Of a stretch of DNA of 64,000 nucleotides, positions 1-10,376 are shown piece by piece. The translations under genes were made by a program, and so were the position numbers. The notes beneath the pieces are model-generated. The model worked only from the letters and a program-made list of their open reading frames with translations. It was not told the origin of the DNA and did no database searches. This stretch comes from Wallemia ichthyophaga EXF-994 (lineage: Eukaryota > Basidiomycota > Wallemiomycetes > Wallemiales > Wallemiaceae): contig NW_008806285.1 of NCBI RefSeq assembly GCF_000400465.1, positions 186,001-250,000 on the forward strand. The letters are read 5' to 3'. How positions within the stretch are numbered: the first letter of the stretch is position 1; every line of letters begins with the position of its first letter.

Positions 1-288
1 CAAGGCATTCGTTAGAATAGTATGCGGACTCCCGTACAATAGACATACTCAGGTGTACGCTATGCTTTATTAGCAGATATTTTGGTGTAGCCGCAAAACT
101 CACAGTCCTCGCTAGGAGCAAGAAGGGTTGATAAAATTTCAAGGTGAAAAAGGCCTGGAAAAATTTATAAAAGTACAAAATGAATCTTAAATGGCTCTTT
201 AGATTTGTTGAAGCAGTCATCACCCTCGTCTTGCTGCTTCATATCGCAAAACTGTGCCTACCTAATCCAACACAAGGTGATTTAGATC

Positions 289-726
289 CTAGTACGGTGG
301 CCGATACTGGGGCTGGTATGGTGGATGAAAGGGCATTGGCGCCGGTATTGGAGTGAAAGAATTCCTGTCTGCTTGCCAACCTGGATTGCGTTAAAGATGC
401 GTAGTAACGCAGGCTGAGAGACTCACTGCAGATGTTACAGAACCAAATATGATCTGATCCAAATGGGATTATCGGTAGGAAGCAGAATTCAAACCATCTC
501 CTTGACTGCAAGATGATTAAGCGATATTTTCAATGAAGTCAGCACTCAGCGCACCTTGAATGGAACGAGTGCACCGTTGTTGCAGTGTGGGCATAGCAGA
601 GGCTGTGTAGGTTGTTGTCCATCTGGCTTTAACTTTACAGGACAGCTAACTGAACAGCCAATGAGCTAGAGCTAGCGACGCAGTGAGATCAAACCCACAA
701 CTGAAGCAGAGTGGAATAAAATCCAT
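289..726 (-). CDS. Small zinc-ribbon protein (zinc_ribbon_15-like)
   Basis: I model four exons (695..726, 555..645, 427..505, 289..380), which give 97 aa. The protein starts MDFIPLCFSCGC, then has CPHCNNGALVPFK, a hydrophobic WFEFCFLPIIPFGSDHIW and CNICSWQ, so two CxxC knuckles bracket the WFxxCFxPxIPF core. This order matches the fungal zinc-ribbon family with a short Pro/Tyr tail (here ending PPYQPQYRPPY). Family members have no firmly established biochemical role; the knuckles probably bind one zinc. All three introns have GT/AG ends (GTTTGA, GTGCGC and GTGAGT donors). It lies downstream of the ribosomal L17 gene on the same strand. An unspliced reading of the last exon would give a different, non-conserved tail; the spliced tail fits the family better. 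Confidence 0.72.
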
Positions 727-855
727 TGCTAAAGCCCCTCAAAGAATGTATAACTTCTCAAGCTAATGGAAGTTGAATTAAAGCCAAGATACATTCATCA
801 CGCTAGCATTTTACTGAATAATTTGTATAGAAATATACACAACCGTCTAATCAGT

Positions 856-1471
856 TTAAGCTGAAGTCAAACGACGTTGAGCAGCCACTTGACGCTTGTT
901 ACCGTGGATCTTCTTTGGTTGGTTCACATCGACATCCTTGTTACGGGCAACTTGCTCGTCTGGAACAGCCAAGGTGATTTCAATGTGGCATGGGTTACCT
1001 TGGTAAGGGTTGATACGACCGTGAGCACGGTAAGTACGACGACGGGTTTTCTAAGCGTCTTGTAAGAATCTTCAAATTTTTTGCGCATAGCGCACAACTC
1101 ACTGGAGCAGCTTGAACGACAATGTGCTTAATCAAAAGTTCGTCAGTGTCAAGCGACTTAGCGTCAGCGTTGGCTTCAGCGTTCTTGAGTAATCTGAGAA
1201 CGTAGCCAATTGACTTGACTGGCCAACGACCTTGAGTGGTACCGTGGTTCTTAGCTTGAGCGGCTCTACCAACACCACCGTTGAAGCGACGGAATGGAAT
1301 GATATCCCTGTGCTCTTGGACATCACCGAGGTACTTGTAAGCCTTTGAAAGCTTCAAGCCGGTGAGAGCAGCAGCAACTTCACGGGTGTTCTTGAAGTGC
1401 GTACGCAAGTGCTGGCCACGAGCTTTGGCTGTCTTCTCTGGATTCTCAGCATTGTGTGCGTAGCGTACCAT
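856..1471 (-). CDS. RPL17: 60S ribosomal protein L17 (uL22)
   Basis: Two exons, 1103..1471 and 856..1050, with a 52-nt intron (GTGAGT donor, TTAG acceptor), give 187 aa, close to the usual 184 aa in yeast. The product starts [19 protein letters not shown] and carries the uL22 signature with [22 protein letters not shown], then the spliced [17 protein letters not shown] and the C-terminal QRRLTSA. The protein sits near the polypeptide exit tunnel of the large ribosomal subunit. Reading through the intron would destroy the conserved [11 protein letters not shown] block, so the splice is well supported. Upstream sequence on the same strand is the quiet 1.5-3.4 kb interval, which presumably contains its promoter. 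Confidence 0.96.
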
Positions 1472-3441
1472 CTTGACTTCTTCGGTGTAGCTCGTCGAGA
1501 AAGGTGGCTTGAAGTTTTACCAGCTCAACTTAAAATGAAAATTATGAGAATAGAGCATCAAGAGGTTGTTTATCAGGCGTACTATTCATTATATAACCTG
1601 CTTTGTAAAATTCTAAAGCCTTTTTCTCTCATATTTCTGTTTGACTAGTCTTCCTGGTCAGCTATATGAATATTATTATTGTAGCTCATCAGCAGGGAAA
1701 TGCTGACTGGAATCTAATCAATTTGCTGCCCCATAACTTCCAGCCTAAACACTTCCGGTGAAGTATACGCAGCTTTGGTGCGGCTAATTGTATGAACGAG
1801 TTAGGATGATCGCATTGATATAAGTGTTTAGTACATTGTTTAGTGTTATAATGCATTGTAGCAACCATTTCTCTCGTTGCATCCCACAAGCGCTCAATAT
1901 GGAACTCGTCTCTACATATCTGATGGATTCAAGATGCGTTTATGCAATGACAGGGCGATTTGAATTGTTCTTTTAGTACTACTAGACGCTTGTAGTAGTG
2001 CTAACCATACGATAGAGTCAATTCTGCTCAAGGCACCCTCCAACTGACCAATTTAGCGAGAAGATAGGCGTAAAGATACCATATACTGACAATTTGAACA
2101 TTTTAGCAATATCATCGTTTTCATGGCATCTTCAGCATTCCGATACATCCCCATAACAACTATCCGCTCAATAGTCATCGAGTCGAATTTTCCTAATACC
2201 ATCTATCTCATCTCAGATGGTGATTTACGAGTTTTAATGATCCCCAAATAAAAAAGCTTGTTTTATAGCTTTAAATGAGCTCTACAAGATCTTACAAGAA
2301 CTATTTCCCTGAACCTTCATTTGCGCCCTGTAGGTTGTTCGGTAGTTGCATTTCGAGATCGTACGCTATTAGAGAGATATAGGGATTTAACGCGCTTAGT
2401 CGACAGAACAGATTATAATAACTGATGGAGACTTCAAGAACCCAGAAATCTCAAGCGCTCACCCTTGTAGACGTGATTTACGTTTTCCGACAAGTAGCGT
2501 CCACAGGACTAAATGCTGGCTCCAGGGAAGAAGCCAGGACATTCCGGATCATTACACGCCTATTGCATACAAATTATGCAACAAAAAAACAAGCGTCATC
2601 CCAACTCTGTAAATCGGGACTCTAGCTTCACCTGGTGCATTTCGAGATGTCACATAATGGGGGCGGAGGAGTGATTAAGCATGCATTAGAATTGCATAGG
2701 TCGGCTTAGTAGGTATATATGTTTTTTGATACCAAGTCACACCCTTTGCAGCATGCCATATCTAGCTGCTAGCTGGACGAGTGCAGAGCACTTCGCTGCG
2801 CTATCGGCAACAAACATATCTGCAAACGTCTCATAGAGCTAATTACTACTAACAGGAGCTAATGTTACTTTAATTAGCAGTCGTCAAGGTGTTATGGCGA
2901 ACTAAATCACGTCATCCTCTGAGATTGCAACGTCATTCCAACTCTCAAAGTTCAATCATAGGCGGAAGAGTACAATGAAGTCGAATCAGTTTACATGAGT
3001 GATGACAATGAAATATTGAGTTAATGTGAGCAAGTTTGCTGCTGAATGATCACCTTTGATACCTGCCAATTAGCGAGAGAGAGGGGGATGAACGGCAGTA
3101 ATTCATCATATCGATAAAAGTAGTCGTACTACAACTAGATTTACGTGCAACGCCTATGTCCTCCTTCCACTTGATAACCTTGGTGGGGACGACGATCTGA
3201 ATATGCGTGTGTTTTCAATGTTCAAGGATGATCTTTGCACTTTGCATTTAGAGATATCAAAGCCATCTTTGGTAGCATAAGTCAGGCACTGGTCCAAAAC
3301 GCATAATGTGCACATTGTGAAGATAAACTTAAATATATAAAACTGTACAAAACTTTGATTAGTTTGCTGCGATCGATGGAGGTTGCACTGTGCTAGGCGC
3401 TACCGGAGCCGCTGAAGCAGATTCGTTGGAGAGGTTACTGC
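1472..3441. other. Gene-poor interval, about 2 kb
   Basis: I see no convincing coding gene here. Reading frames are short, lack family resemblance and do not join into a sensible spliced product. A strong-looking branch/acceptor (TACTAACAG near 2848-2857) is present on the plus strand but I could not connect it to an exon. No tRNA cloverleaf, 5S or U6-like sequence was recognised. The right-hand end must hold the NOT2 3' region and the left-hand end the L17 promoter. Confidence 0.5.
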
Positions 3442-4754
3442 TCACTTTACCACCAGCTGTTTTTCTTCCAGCTGATCGTAAACCAAAACAAACTCACGCT
3501 TTATCTTCTCCCAGCTCTTTGGATCGAAGAAGATATAGCTACCACGTTCAAGCATTGGTGTCTTCTGCACTGGCTCAGATCCGGATTCTTTAGTCAACCA
3601 AAGTCCTAAATCCTTGTGATATCTCCAGTTTCTGTTGAATCTGAGAAGGTATTAGCTTGTTTTCGGTGAAAATAGAAAAGCCACGCTCACAATTCAATTG
3701 CTGCTACTTGCTGCATTACATCCTTTGCGTGAGTGTAGAATATGTAGAAGAGGGTTTCGTCGTGGAATTCTGCGACCTTGGTGAATGCTGGTGGTGGTGG
3801 TTGGACGTTGTAACAAGCAGGTAGTGTGAACTCTGGTTCTAGTGTAGCTGCATCTCTGGCATTGTTGTCGGAAAATGGTGACACGAACGTCGAGTTAAGC
3901 ATTCTTCAGCTGTGTCAGAGGTAATGATCGAGTTGAGTATTCGTACATACGTCGGAGAGCTCAAATCCAGTCCAAGATTTGTCAAATCAGATCCCAAAGC
4001 CAGCATTCCCATATCAGACGACGACATTCTTATTATGTTCAACAATCCTAACAATCCAAACCTGTCAGCAGGCGATACTAGCACTTGCTGAGCCGGGGTC
4101 TGAGCCATAGGTAGATTGGGTTGTTGGGCGTTTGGATTTTGTGCAGCGGTCATTTCGAACATGAAATTCTAAGCCACGTGATCAGCAGATAGGAGCTAGG
4201 TATAAAGTCAAACATACTCTTTTGTCCCTCTGTGAAGCTGCGTTTGAAGCAGATGCAGGTGCGGGTGTCCTCGAAGTGTTGGAAGGGAAGTATGGCTGTC
4301 GTATAGATTCACTGGATTTAGGCTGTACACCGTTTAGACTACTCTGATCAGAAGAAAGAGCAGGAAATTCATCCTGATTTAGAGCCGAGGGAGCTGTAGG
4401 CTGGGAATAATGATTTTGCTGCTGCTGACTTTGTTGAGTAGGAGCACCTAAAGCGGGGAAATCATTTGGATCGAGCCTAGGTTCTGACTGGCTAGGTATC
4501 ACGCCGACATTGAGCAACTGCGATTGATTACTGCTGTTGTTATTGATTGGATGAGCTTGTGCAGCTGTCACGGGAGAAGGACCTGCGTAGGGGAACGAAT
4601 TTTGCCTCGGATTAGAATTAGGCGTCAAGCTTGGCTGATTAAAGCTTTGCCTCTGTTGTTGCTGCTGCTGGATAGGCGCGAAACCTCGCAATACGTGTGG
4701 CGCTGCTAAATACGGCGCATAAGGAGGTCTAAAAGGAAGATTTGGAGGGTTCAT
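3442..4754 (-). CDS. NOT2: CCR4-NOT complex subunit NOT2 (CNOT2)
   Basis: Four exons (4218..4754, 3951..4168, 3691..3903, 3442..3640) give 388 aa. The N-terminal third is Gln/Pro/Asn-rich with two DxxxDFPALG/DEFPALS-type motifs. The middle contains RFGLLGLLNIIRMSSSDMGMLALG, and the C-terminus is the NOT box: FTLPACYNVQ, DETLFYIFYTHAKDVMQQVAAIELFNRNWRYHKDLGLWLTK. NOT2 pairs with NOT3/NOT5 on NOT1 in the deadenylase and transcription-regulatory complex. The exon joins restore SSPT-MLNSTFVSPFSDN and AAIEL-FNRNWRYH, both expected from the family. The start is not certain: an upstream mini-exon beginning at an ATG near 4816 could add about a dozen residues. The last codons before TGA are also uncertain. 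Confidence 0.9.
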
Positions 4755-4873
4755 AGATTGCGGCCTTTGGGGAGTTTGCCCTGTATCTGATTTAATTAGT
4801 TTAAAAAATTAGGCTGAGTAGACTAACTCATAGTTCTTGTCCAAGAGAGACGGCCAACGACAACGACGACGAT
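4755..4873. promoter_or_regulatory. Divergent NOT2/GLO3 intergenic promoter
   Basis: Only 119 bp separate the start codons of NOT2 (minus) and GLO3 (plus), so the two genes probably share a bidirectional core promoter. It holds an AT-rich stretch (around 4791-4812) and a CGACGACG-like run just before the GLO3 ATG. No specific factor site was recognised. Confidence 0.4.
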
Positions 4874-6494
4874 ATGAGCGATAGCTACACGAAAGACGAA
4901 TTGATCTCAATATTCAAGCAATTCAAATCTGATAAATCGAACAGAGTGTGCTTCGATTGTCCAGCTAAGAATCCAACTTGGGCATCTGCGACGTATGGCA
5001 TTTACATTTGCTTGGACTGCAGCTCAATACATAGGAATATGGGCGTACATCTGTCATTCGTTAGATCTACAACGCTTGATAGCTGGAATTCCCTGCAACT
5101 GCGTACGATGAGATGCGGTGGTAATCAATCTGCAGTGGATTTCTTCAATACCCACGCAGGAGGTCACTTGTTGAACGATTCAGACGTAAAAGCAAAATAT
5201 AACTCAGGAATTGCAAGATTATACAAGCAAGAACTCGCAAAGAGGGTTGAGAAAGACCACATTGAGTGAGTTTACTCGTTTCCGGTGTGCAAACACTCAT
5301 TCCTTATCTTTTATAAAGTTTTCCTGGGAAAGTCCTTGTCCCTGGCACTCAATCTGTTGCTAAACCTGAAAGTAGAGTTGAAGACGACTTCTTCAACAAC
5401 TGGGATAAGCCTTCCTCACCTGCCCCAGCTGCGGATCCGGCAAGCAAGCCAGCTGGACCTCCAACTATTGGCAGAACTGTCTCTCAAACTAGCGCGACTT
5501 CGATACCTTCAGACAGCACCGGGACTTCACCCCAAACTCAAGTTTCTCGACCTTCCTCAACTCCTAGAACAATCTCTTCAGCATCTCTTAGACAACCGTC
5601 CAGCTCAGCTCGCCCTGCAAAATCAACTTCAAAGCTCGGCGCATCCAAGTTTGGCGCAAAGAAAGCCTCAACTCCGTTCAACTACGATGAAGCTGAGAAG
5701 AAGGCTCAGTTGGAAAGTGAGAGATTGAAAGCAGCAGAATTGGAGGCTCATAAGCGTGCTGAAGAAGAAATGACCAAGCAAGCAGCTCAAGCTGAAGCAG
5801 ATGCTGCGGCTACTGCTATTTCTGCACAAAATGCTGAAAAGGCTCGTAAAGAGGCTAAGACCGCTAGTCCATCAGTAGAGAAGCTTGAACCACGAATGGC
5901 TAGACTTGGATTTGGTCAGACAACCGGTGCAAAGAGTACTCCTTCAGCCTCGACGTGAGTGCGTCGATTGTCTATCGACTTAGCTCACAAATACAGACCA
6001 AGCTTCAAATCAACTAAGGATGATGCACCAACTACGGCCAGAGACAAGTTTGGTGGTCAAAAAGGTGATTGAACCCTTACCATACCCACTGATTACTAAC
6101 TTATTCACAGCGATTTCATCTGATATGTACTTTGAACGCGGTAATTACGACGCAGACGAAAGTGCCGCTGCACAAGGCAGGCTCAGAGAGTTTAATGGAC
6201 AAACGGCCATCTCATCTGATGCCTATTTTGGAAGAGAACGGAACTCGTTTGACGAAGATGACCAAGCAAATGAAGGAATGCTCGGCAGTGGTGATACCTA
6301 TCAGCAACTTGAAGACACAGCGAGAGACTGGGCTCAAAGAGTTGCTGCAAACCCAGATGTTCAACAACTTGGAGAGGGAATACGTGCTGGTGCACTTAAA
6401 GTGAGTAGATATCGAAGCATTAGTTACATAACAAATACTAATGTAAATTCAGCTTTCAGACTACCTTGCATACTGGTCAACTGAACAACGCTAA
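4874..6494 (+). CDS. GLO3: ArfGAP of the GLO3 / ArfGAP2-3 family
   Basis: Five exons (4874..5265, 5319..5954, 5997..6064, 6111..6400, 6453..6494) give 475 aa. The ArfGAP domain occupies about residues 10-125: zinc finger CFDC...CLDC with the Cx2Cx16Cx2C spacing, followed by [14 protein letters not shown] with the catalytic arginine. The middle is Ser/Pro-rich, then a [24 protein letters not shown] coiled-coil-like run. Two copies of ISSDxYFxR (about residues 370 and 395) are the Glo3-motif repeats that distinguish GLO3/ArfGAP2/3 from GCS1. The protein activates Arf1 GTP hydrolysis on COPI vesicles in Golgi-to-ER traffic. It is divergent to NOT2. The last tiny exon ends [13 protein letters not shown]. 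Confidence 0.93.
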
Positions 6495-6588
6495 GGGGTA
6501 AATTTTTTGTCTTATTCTTCATTTGTACCGCTTCATACCAACACATTCCAAAAAGATTGATTTTATTTAGGGCTGGATTCAAACGTCT

Positions 6589-7231
6589 ATGAAAGACGGA
6601 AAAGAATCGAAAGAGAGTACAATAAGGAATGGGAGATTTGCAAAGCTACGACCTATTCACGTCGAAAACGTTGGTGCGTTTGGAACTGAGAGTGATAAAA
6701 TAACAGGTTGAATATTGTATCGATAGGTACCGTCGCAAGAGATCACCTGGCATCCGAAAGAACATGGCTAAGCTATGTGCAAACGTCGTTGGCTATTGCG
6801 TCAATAGGAGTCGGTAGGTTTGTTGAATAACGCTTTAAAAATAATTGATCAAAAGAAAAACAGCAATTACACAACTGTTTGCTATTAAGCCAATAGATAA
6901 TGGCATTGCAGACGATTCAGTATCTCTAGGCAGTCAACAAAATCAAACGCGTGACAATTCGACGAAATACAACAATCCGCGTAATTTTTCGAGACCGCTG
7001 GGAACTATACTAATAGTATTTGGTATAATAGTGTTATTACATGGTGAATCTATCTGCTACACACTCTACGCTGCTTACAACGAATAAGGAATGCTAAGAT
7101 TCATTTTAATACAAACGGCTTTATTAGACGGAAAATTTCCAGTCTTATCTAGAATCGCACTCTTTACATTTACTTTATTACTCGCGCTTTTTTTTATTAC
7201 ATGTTTTGTACTTATAATTATATCCCAGTAG
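6589..7231 (+). CDS. DUF202 (YidH-like) small membrane protein
   Basis: Four exons (6589..6673, 6727..6813, 6864..7043, 7089..7231) give 164 aa. The DUF202 signature is visible as ARDHLASERTWLSYVQTSLAIASIGVAITQLF (second half is TM1), followed by a polar linker, TM2 (LGTILIVFGIIVLLHG), then LRFILIQTALLDGKFPVLSR and TM3 (IALFTFTLLLALFFITCFV). The third TM appears only if a 45-nt intron (7044-7088, GTGAAT...AAG) is removed; unspliced reading stops at 7085-7087 with only two TMs. Fungal DUF202 proteins normally show three TMs and the RYF...L.GKFP linker, so the spliced form is preferred. Vacuolar or other endomembrane location is likely; the molecular function is not established. Confidence 0.82.
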
Positions 7232-7244
7232 CTAGCTTAAGTCG

Positions 7245-7916
7245 ATGAATCTTATTACACCAAAAACAGCGTTTAGACCAAATGACAAGATATCTTTAGC
7301 TATCTTAACACACGCATACAAGCCTTTAGGTGGTTCGAGTAAAGATTATCCACTTGCAATCATGGCAAGATGGCTCAAAGATGCTGGCTATTTCGTCATC
7401 CTCTATGACAGACAGTCGACTACCTGGACAGGTGATGCAGAGGTCAACGAGCTTGAGCATATTCTCAGAGATACTATCTTTACTCGTCTCTCAATTTTCA
7501 CATTATCGAAAGTAATCATTGGTGTACGTTTGTGATAGCAGTGAGAGCTATCTAATTTAGTGCAGGGATACAGTGCAGGCTCTCTGATTGCATCTAGATT
7601 GGCCAAACCGGACTGGATGGAATGTGAAGTCCAATATCTGCTCATATCACATCCCCTGTCAGTTTCTTGGGCGTTGAACTTATTCAGAGGAGCTCAGGCA
7701 CAGCAGTGCTTGCATAGAAATCTCAAACACTGCAAGATGCTTGCAATTTGGGGCACAAATGATCAATTCACTGGTGTTAATCAATACAGACAGTGGAATG
7801 ACGACTTACGCAGTAAATTCCCAAACACTTGGAGCTCAATAGAGGTTGGAGGTGCGGATCATTTCTGGAAGTCGCTTGATACTGTCTACAATAGATTTGT
7901 TGATTGGATTACATGA
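7245..7916 (+). CDS. Alpha/beta hydrolase-fold protein
   Basis: Two exons (7245..7523 and 7566..7916) give 209 aa. The fold markers are LTHAYKPLGGSSKDYP near residue 22 (HG-like oxyanion loop with HAYKPLGG), FVILYDRQ, the nucleophile elbow GYSAGS created exactly across the splice (Ser96), WGTNDQFTG with a likely catalytic Asp, and GGADHFW with a likely catalytic His. This matches the small dienelactone-hydrolase/serine-esterase type of fungal protein that is often annotated only as alpha/beta hydrolase. No signal peptide is seen, so it is probably cytosolic. The start codon lies only 13 nt after the DUF202 stop, which shows how compact the locus is. The substrate cannot be told from the sequence. 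Confidence 0.83.
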
Positions 7917-7949
7917 TTTAAAGATAACGATAAGCAAGAGATAATTGGA

Positions 7950-8454
7950 TTAAGCACCGTGCATTTTGATAGTTGCTTTTGGTACTCCCTGTTGTTGAGA
8001 AATGAGCAATTGATTGCGCTTGAAAGTCCCACTCACCTCCGATATCAGGAATTCTTGGATCTTGAAACGCTGATCACCTTGCAACTGGATAACTTGACCA
8101 AGTTCCTCATCGTCAACTATAGTACCGTTACAAGCGAACTCCTTTTTAAAAGCTTTCAAGATCTTTTTCAGATCGTATTCTGGTTATAAGGTATCTGATT
8201 AAACCAGGATTCAAATGAATATCCAAGACGTACCTTTAGGAATACCTTGAAGGGTTGTAAGTGTCTTACGACCATTTCTTTGTTGAATTCTAATGTGAAT
8301 GTAGTTTTGTTGGTTACCGACGTTGTTGGCTGACTCGCTGCCACCACCAAAGTCTTCGTCTACTGCGAATGGGTCTGTAATAAATATGAGTATTACCTAT
8401 CATGTCATTTAGTGTATTGTTACCATCTTTTGAGAAATTTTGGATTGTTGCCAT
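7950..8454 (-). CDS. SUI1: Translation initiation factor eIF1 (SUI1)
   Basis: Four exons (8424..8454, 8234..8374, 8037..8179, 7950..7988) give 117 aa. The product reads MATIQNFSKDDPFAVDEDFG, then IHIRIQQRNGRKTLTTLQGIPKEYDLKKILKAFKKEFACNG and ends VPKATIKMHGA; this is the complete SUI1 domain including the NGRKTLTTLQG basic loop that contacts 18S rRNA in the P site. eIF1 enforces start-codon selection on the 43S complex. Length agrees with the family (108-113 aa). The gene is convergent with the alpha/beta hydrolase, whose stop lies only 34 bp away. Confidence 0.95.
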
Positions 8455-8729
8455 CGTCAGAGTCTGTTGTCAGGATTCAAACTTGACGACTAAAGGGAAA
8501 TTGTGCGGTGAAAATGTGTATGAAATATATTCCAAACGATAGCAATGGTGCAGTGTGTGTTTTTCACGCTTTGTATTTCAGTATTGAGTGTCTTCTGTGA
8601 TTGGTTGGAGGTTAGATATACTCAGAGATACGCAAAAGAACCGGTAGCAAGTGAGGGATGTACGATTACCGGAATTATTGATGTGTTTTCCTCAAGTTTA
8701 TTTCTTAAATTCAAACGACCATCTCGTCT

Positions 8730-10137
8730 ATGCACGACTTCACCAAATCTTTGAACAACAGAGAGAAGCTGCTGCTTTGCCAGTATATCAATGAGCACAA
8801 CTTTAATTGGAACCTAATACCACGCTCCCTGTCAAGTCATCCACTCCTTCTATCCAGGTCACCGGGATTTTTCACTTCAGATGTTGGTACAGAGGACGCA
8901 ATAGAAGCCCAGCTGACTGTTCGTAGAGTTGTAAAGTCGCTTATAACGATCTTTTACTGGAATTGGAACTCGAAGCGTAAGTTACGAAAAGACGCAAAGC
9001 ATTTCTCACGAAATAGCAGTGATAACACAAAATACTCAAAGGATTTGCAATGTTGGTGGTTTTTTTTACGGAGAAACAAACAATCTGATCGTTTTACAGC
9101 TCGACCGCAACTGAAGTTAGCGAAAAAGTACTTCAAATTGCATGTTGACGAGATCAAGCAATCCATATGGCAGCAAGAGCGCGACTTTAGAGCTGTGCTG
9201 CAAGATCTGCATAACATGAAGAATAATCAAGCTGAGACATCACAAGAATCCAGTACACGCAAAGAAGCTTCACCTCGACCACCTATTCATAGCGAACGAG
9301 ATAACCAAGAACCAGAAGTTCTACAGGAGAGACTCACATCAAAGGAATCAGCTTCGCGAGAACCAAATCCGAAAGAACAAACACCTGAGGAAGCAGTTGT
9401 TCAGGAACTTGAATCAGAACCACCATTACAGATTAAAGAGTCACAAGACGGTGATGCTGCGATGAACCAATTACCAGAAGAGCATGCGACAAACGATTCC
9501 AATACAAATGATCCCGAAGAAGCAACGCCGAGAGAGCCTGATTCACCTGCTAAAGAAGTTATCGCCGATACACCAAAGAGCTCTGAGGATATGCAGGTGG
9601 ATATGAAGCCAGAGGAAGTCAGAGAGACACGTAGAACATCAAAGAGGAAGAGTGCAGCGGTTGAGAACACCAACAAGAGGTCTCCAGCCACACCGAATGA
9701 AACACCAGAAGATACGGCGAATGCGAATAGCAAGCGTAGAAAGTCTACGCTGGATGACACACAAAGAAAAACACAGAAGGTGCTTCTGCTGTGTCTACAG
9801 GATATTACAACCCACAAAGCAGGTATAGTTTTTGAACAACCAATAAGGGCAAATGAAGCGCCAGGATACCACGATGTTGTTTATTCACCAACAGATCTCA
9901 CAACTATAAAGAGAAAAATACGTGATGGACAGATAACATCAGCACAGCAATTCAAAGCCAACGTGCTTTTGATGTTCGCGAATAGCATAATGTACAATCC
10001 ACCATCGAGTGATGTACATGAGATGGCGCAAGAGGTGAGTGATTAAAGATGGCATGAAGGACTAATTAAATGGTTGAATACAGATGATGAAATCAAGCGA
10101 GAACCTAATAACAGAATTTCTATCAAACTACGAATGA
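8730..10137 (+). CDS. BRD8/Bdc1-like bromodomain protein (probable NuA4 subunit)
   Basis: Exons 8730..10034 and 10084..10137 give 452 aa. The N-terminus (SLNNREKLLLCQYINEHNFNWNLIPRSL...SRSPGFF) resembles the SANT-like segment at the start of BRD8. A Lys/Gln-rich coiled-coil stretch follows (residues 125-165), then a long acidic Glu/Pro/Ser-rich linker with a basic SKRKSAAVENTNKRS patch. The C-terminal bromodomain (about 345-450) shows VVYSPTDLTTIKRKIRDGQI and the acetyl-lysine-binding region NSIMYNPPSSDVHEMAQEM. BRD8 and S. pombe Bdc1 are NuA4/TIP60 subunits that read acetylated histones. A candidate 123-nt intron (8977-9099, GTAAGT...TTTTACAG) lies in frame without stops; removing it gives 411 aa and takes out an odd basic insertion. 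Both isoforms are possible. Confidence 0.75.
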
Positions 10138-10376
10138 TGAATGTAAAGTAAATGTATGTTGTAAATTAGTGTGTCAGCTGGACTCAGGGAGTGATGTCAC
10201 TCGGTATGTAAACTCTACAAAGAGACGGTAAGTTGGTGTATAAATGAGTTTACATGTAAATTTAAAGTAAAATTCAAATATTGCAGATTGTCCATTTTCG
10301 TTTAACGCGTTGCGGTGCCCGAATCCACGCGCGTCCACGGCTCTTGCTTTAAATCATTGCAACGATAAAATATTAA

